Assembly: GCA_021441665.1 (NCBI GenBank)
Contig: JAGYYN010021654.1
Coordinates: 1-35,722, forward strand
DNA: 35,722 nt
Source of the DNA: Euplotes cf. woodruffi 2 WChen-2021
Taxonomy: Eukaryota > Ciliophora > Spirotrichea > Euplotida > Euplotidae
Direction: 5' to 3'
The translations under genes and the position numbers were made by a program. Below are positions 34,720-35,722 of this stretch, piece after piece. Position 1 is the first letter of the stretch. Each line of letters opens with the position of its first letter. The notes below the pieces were generated by a model. It ran no database searches, was not told the DNA's origin, and was given only the letters and a program-made list of their open reading frames with translations.

Positions 34720-35163
34720 ATGATGATGATGGATGACAACAAAAAGATCGGTCTTTGACTGATCGTAATCGCGATTTTGTTCTTCGGACTCTCGCTGATT
34801 TTCATGCTTGACAGAGCCTTTCTTGTTATGGCAAATATGGCATTTATCGGAGGATTCATTATGCTCGTCGGAGTTTGGGGAACAGTCAAGTTCTTTGTCA
34901 AAAGAAACAAGATCAAAGGATCTATGGTCTTCTTTGCTGGATTCTTATGAATAGTCATTGGATTCACAGGCTTTACTACTATCGGCTTTTTACTGCAGAT
35001 CTATGGAGCATTTATGCTTTTCAGATCGTTCATTAAAACAATATTTTCGTATATGCAAACATTCCCAGTTGTCGGGGGATTCTTAAGGAAAACTCCTTTC
35101 ATTCATAAACTGGTTGAATACATCTCCTCAGATGGAGCGAAGAAAGATAAAGCAGAAGTTTAA
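34720..35163 (+). CDS. GOT1-like Golgi vesicle transport membrane protein
   Basis: One exon, about 147 residues, with two in-frame TGA read as Cys (34753 and 34948), which break it for a standard-code search. It starts with four ATG codons, then D-D-N-K-K-I-G-L-C-L-I-V-I-A-I-L-F-F-G. Four hydrophobic segments: K-I-G-L...F-G-L-S-L-I-F; A-F-L-V-M-A-N-M-A-F-I-G-G-F-I-M-L-V-G; K-G-S-M-V-F-F-A-G-F-L-C-I-V-I-G; I-G-F-L-L-Q-I-Y-G-A-F-M-L-F-R-S-F. This matches GOT1/GOLT1 (KiGigLtxxGxxFxxxGxxLxFDrxLLAxGNxxFxxG, FFxxrxkxKGsxxFxxGxxLV, EiyGfxxLFxxF). GOT1 is a tetra-spanning protein acting in ER-Golgi fusion and retrieval. The C-terminal basic tail is longer than usual. Confidence 0.88.
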
Positions 35164-35532
35164 TTTGATAACCAATTAGCAGCGAAATAATCGTAAAATT
35201 ATAAGCAAATAATATTGAAGCTATCCATCCATTTTCCCTTAATATCATAATCATATTTTTCATGCTTCAATATTTGAATAATATTACATTTAAAAAGAGT
35301 AATATTTTAAATATTAATCCCCTACGAATTCAAAAAACATTCATTTTAAGTCATTTCACGAAATAATTGATCAATCTGACAAAAAATTATTGAAAAAATT
35401 TACAGTTTTTTATGATCTTGCTAAAATGATAAATTCTGCATAATAAAGTAAGTTTATTTATTCGAGTCTTTCTAAAATTAGTGAATGTTTGAAATAATTA
35501 AATATAGTTAATTATTCTGCGTGTTTTTCTTA
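35164..35532. other. AT-rich intergenic stretch
   Basis: No coding frame seen. ATTGAA cores at 35214-35219 and 35389-35394 (the latter a full HATTGAAaHH match). Confidence 0.6.
35388..35397 (+). other. Candidate chromosome breakage sequence
   Basis: TATTGAAAAA, full consensus match in the gap after GOT1. Confidence 0.35.
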
Positions 35533-35640
35533 ATGATCATTCAACAGCCGATGAGACGAGTACAGCGATATGCCTATCGATCTTCTTTTCCATCGGCGAC
35601 AACAAAAAAAGCCCAGTTGACTATCCGTGGGTTAAAATAA
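35533..35640 (+). CDS. Possible small ORF or gene edge
   Basis: MIIQQPMRRVQRYAYRSSFP, 35 codons to AAA-TAA (35635-35640), with a further 18 open codons in +1. The opposite strand also reads plausibly (M-E-K-K-I-D-R-H-I-A-V-L-V-S-S-A-V-E-C). Base composition rises in GC here, so something is probably coded or transcribed, but the strand cannot be decided. Confidence 0.2.
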   Translation: MIIQQPMRRVQRYAYRSSFPSATTKKAQLTIRGLK

Positions 35641-35722
35641 AAGCAGTAAATTAAATACGCGCAGGAAAATATTTTATTTGTGGATAGAATAATGTTTTCT
35701 AAATATGGGTGAGCGGCTGTTG

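Noticed and set aside
34698-34967. Minus-strand ORF of 89 codons
   Set aside because: Antisense shadow of the GOT1-like gene, whose own frame is interrupted only by TGA (Cys).

Overview
The window looks like a ciliate genome of the Euplotes type. Two signals support this. First, UGA must be read as cysteine. In-frame TGA sits at conserved Cys positions, for example TSF-C-GTAEYIAPE in the AGC kinase, G-R-C-Y-E-K-L in a TPR, and a zinc ligand of a RING finger; TGG is used for conserved Trp. Second, almost every gene breaks at AAA-TAA or AAA-TAG and resumes one base later (+1), the hallmark of programmed ribosomal frameshifting in Euplotes. Introns are GT-AG and mostly 20-60 nt, with a few of 100-330 nt. 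Gene models here were joined by eye using these rules, so exon edges are proposals.

Layout, left to right: coiled-coil protein (+, 5' end outside); large EF-hand protein (-); Sep15/SelM-type ER thioredoxin-like protein (-); multi-TPR protein (+); kinase N-lobe protein without a C-lobe (+); myotubularin phosphatase (+); small basic protein (+); cyclin-Y-like protein (+); unknown basic protein (+); RING finger protein with a long tail (-); two unknown basic proteins, convergent (+ and -); Yae1/LTO1-like protein (+); AGC kinase with a PH-like N-terminus (+); probable mitochondrial helical protein (-); acidic coiled-coil protein (-); JMJD6-like JmjC protein with lost metal ligands (+); small coiled-coil protein (-); GOT1-like Golgi membrane protein (+). 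There is no operon logic: the genes serve unrelated eukaryotic functions (phosphoinositide turnover, kinase signalling, Golgi traffic, Fe-S assembly, ER redox, cytoskeleton).

Euplotes somatic chromosomes normally carry one gene and telomeres. Twenty densely packed genes with no C4A4/G4T4 repeats therefore suggest germline (micronuclear) DNA, or an unusual species. Matching this, most intergenic gaps contain an ATTGAA core like the Euplotes chromosome breakage sequence (consensus HATTGAAaHH), with seven full 10-base matches. The gaps lacking it are mainly very short convergent ones.

The standout signal is the density and variety of frameshift sites: about 33 proposed sites, up to six in one gene, including probable +2 shifts after leucine codons. 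No rRNA, tRNA, CRISPR, transposon or virus-derived element was recognised.
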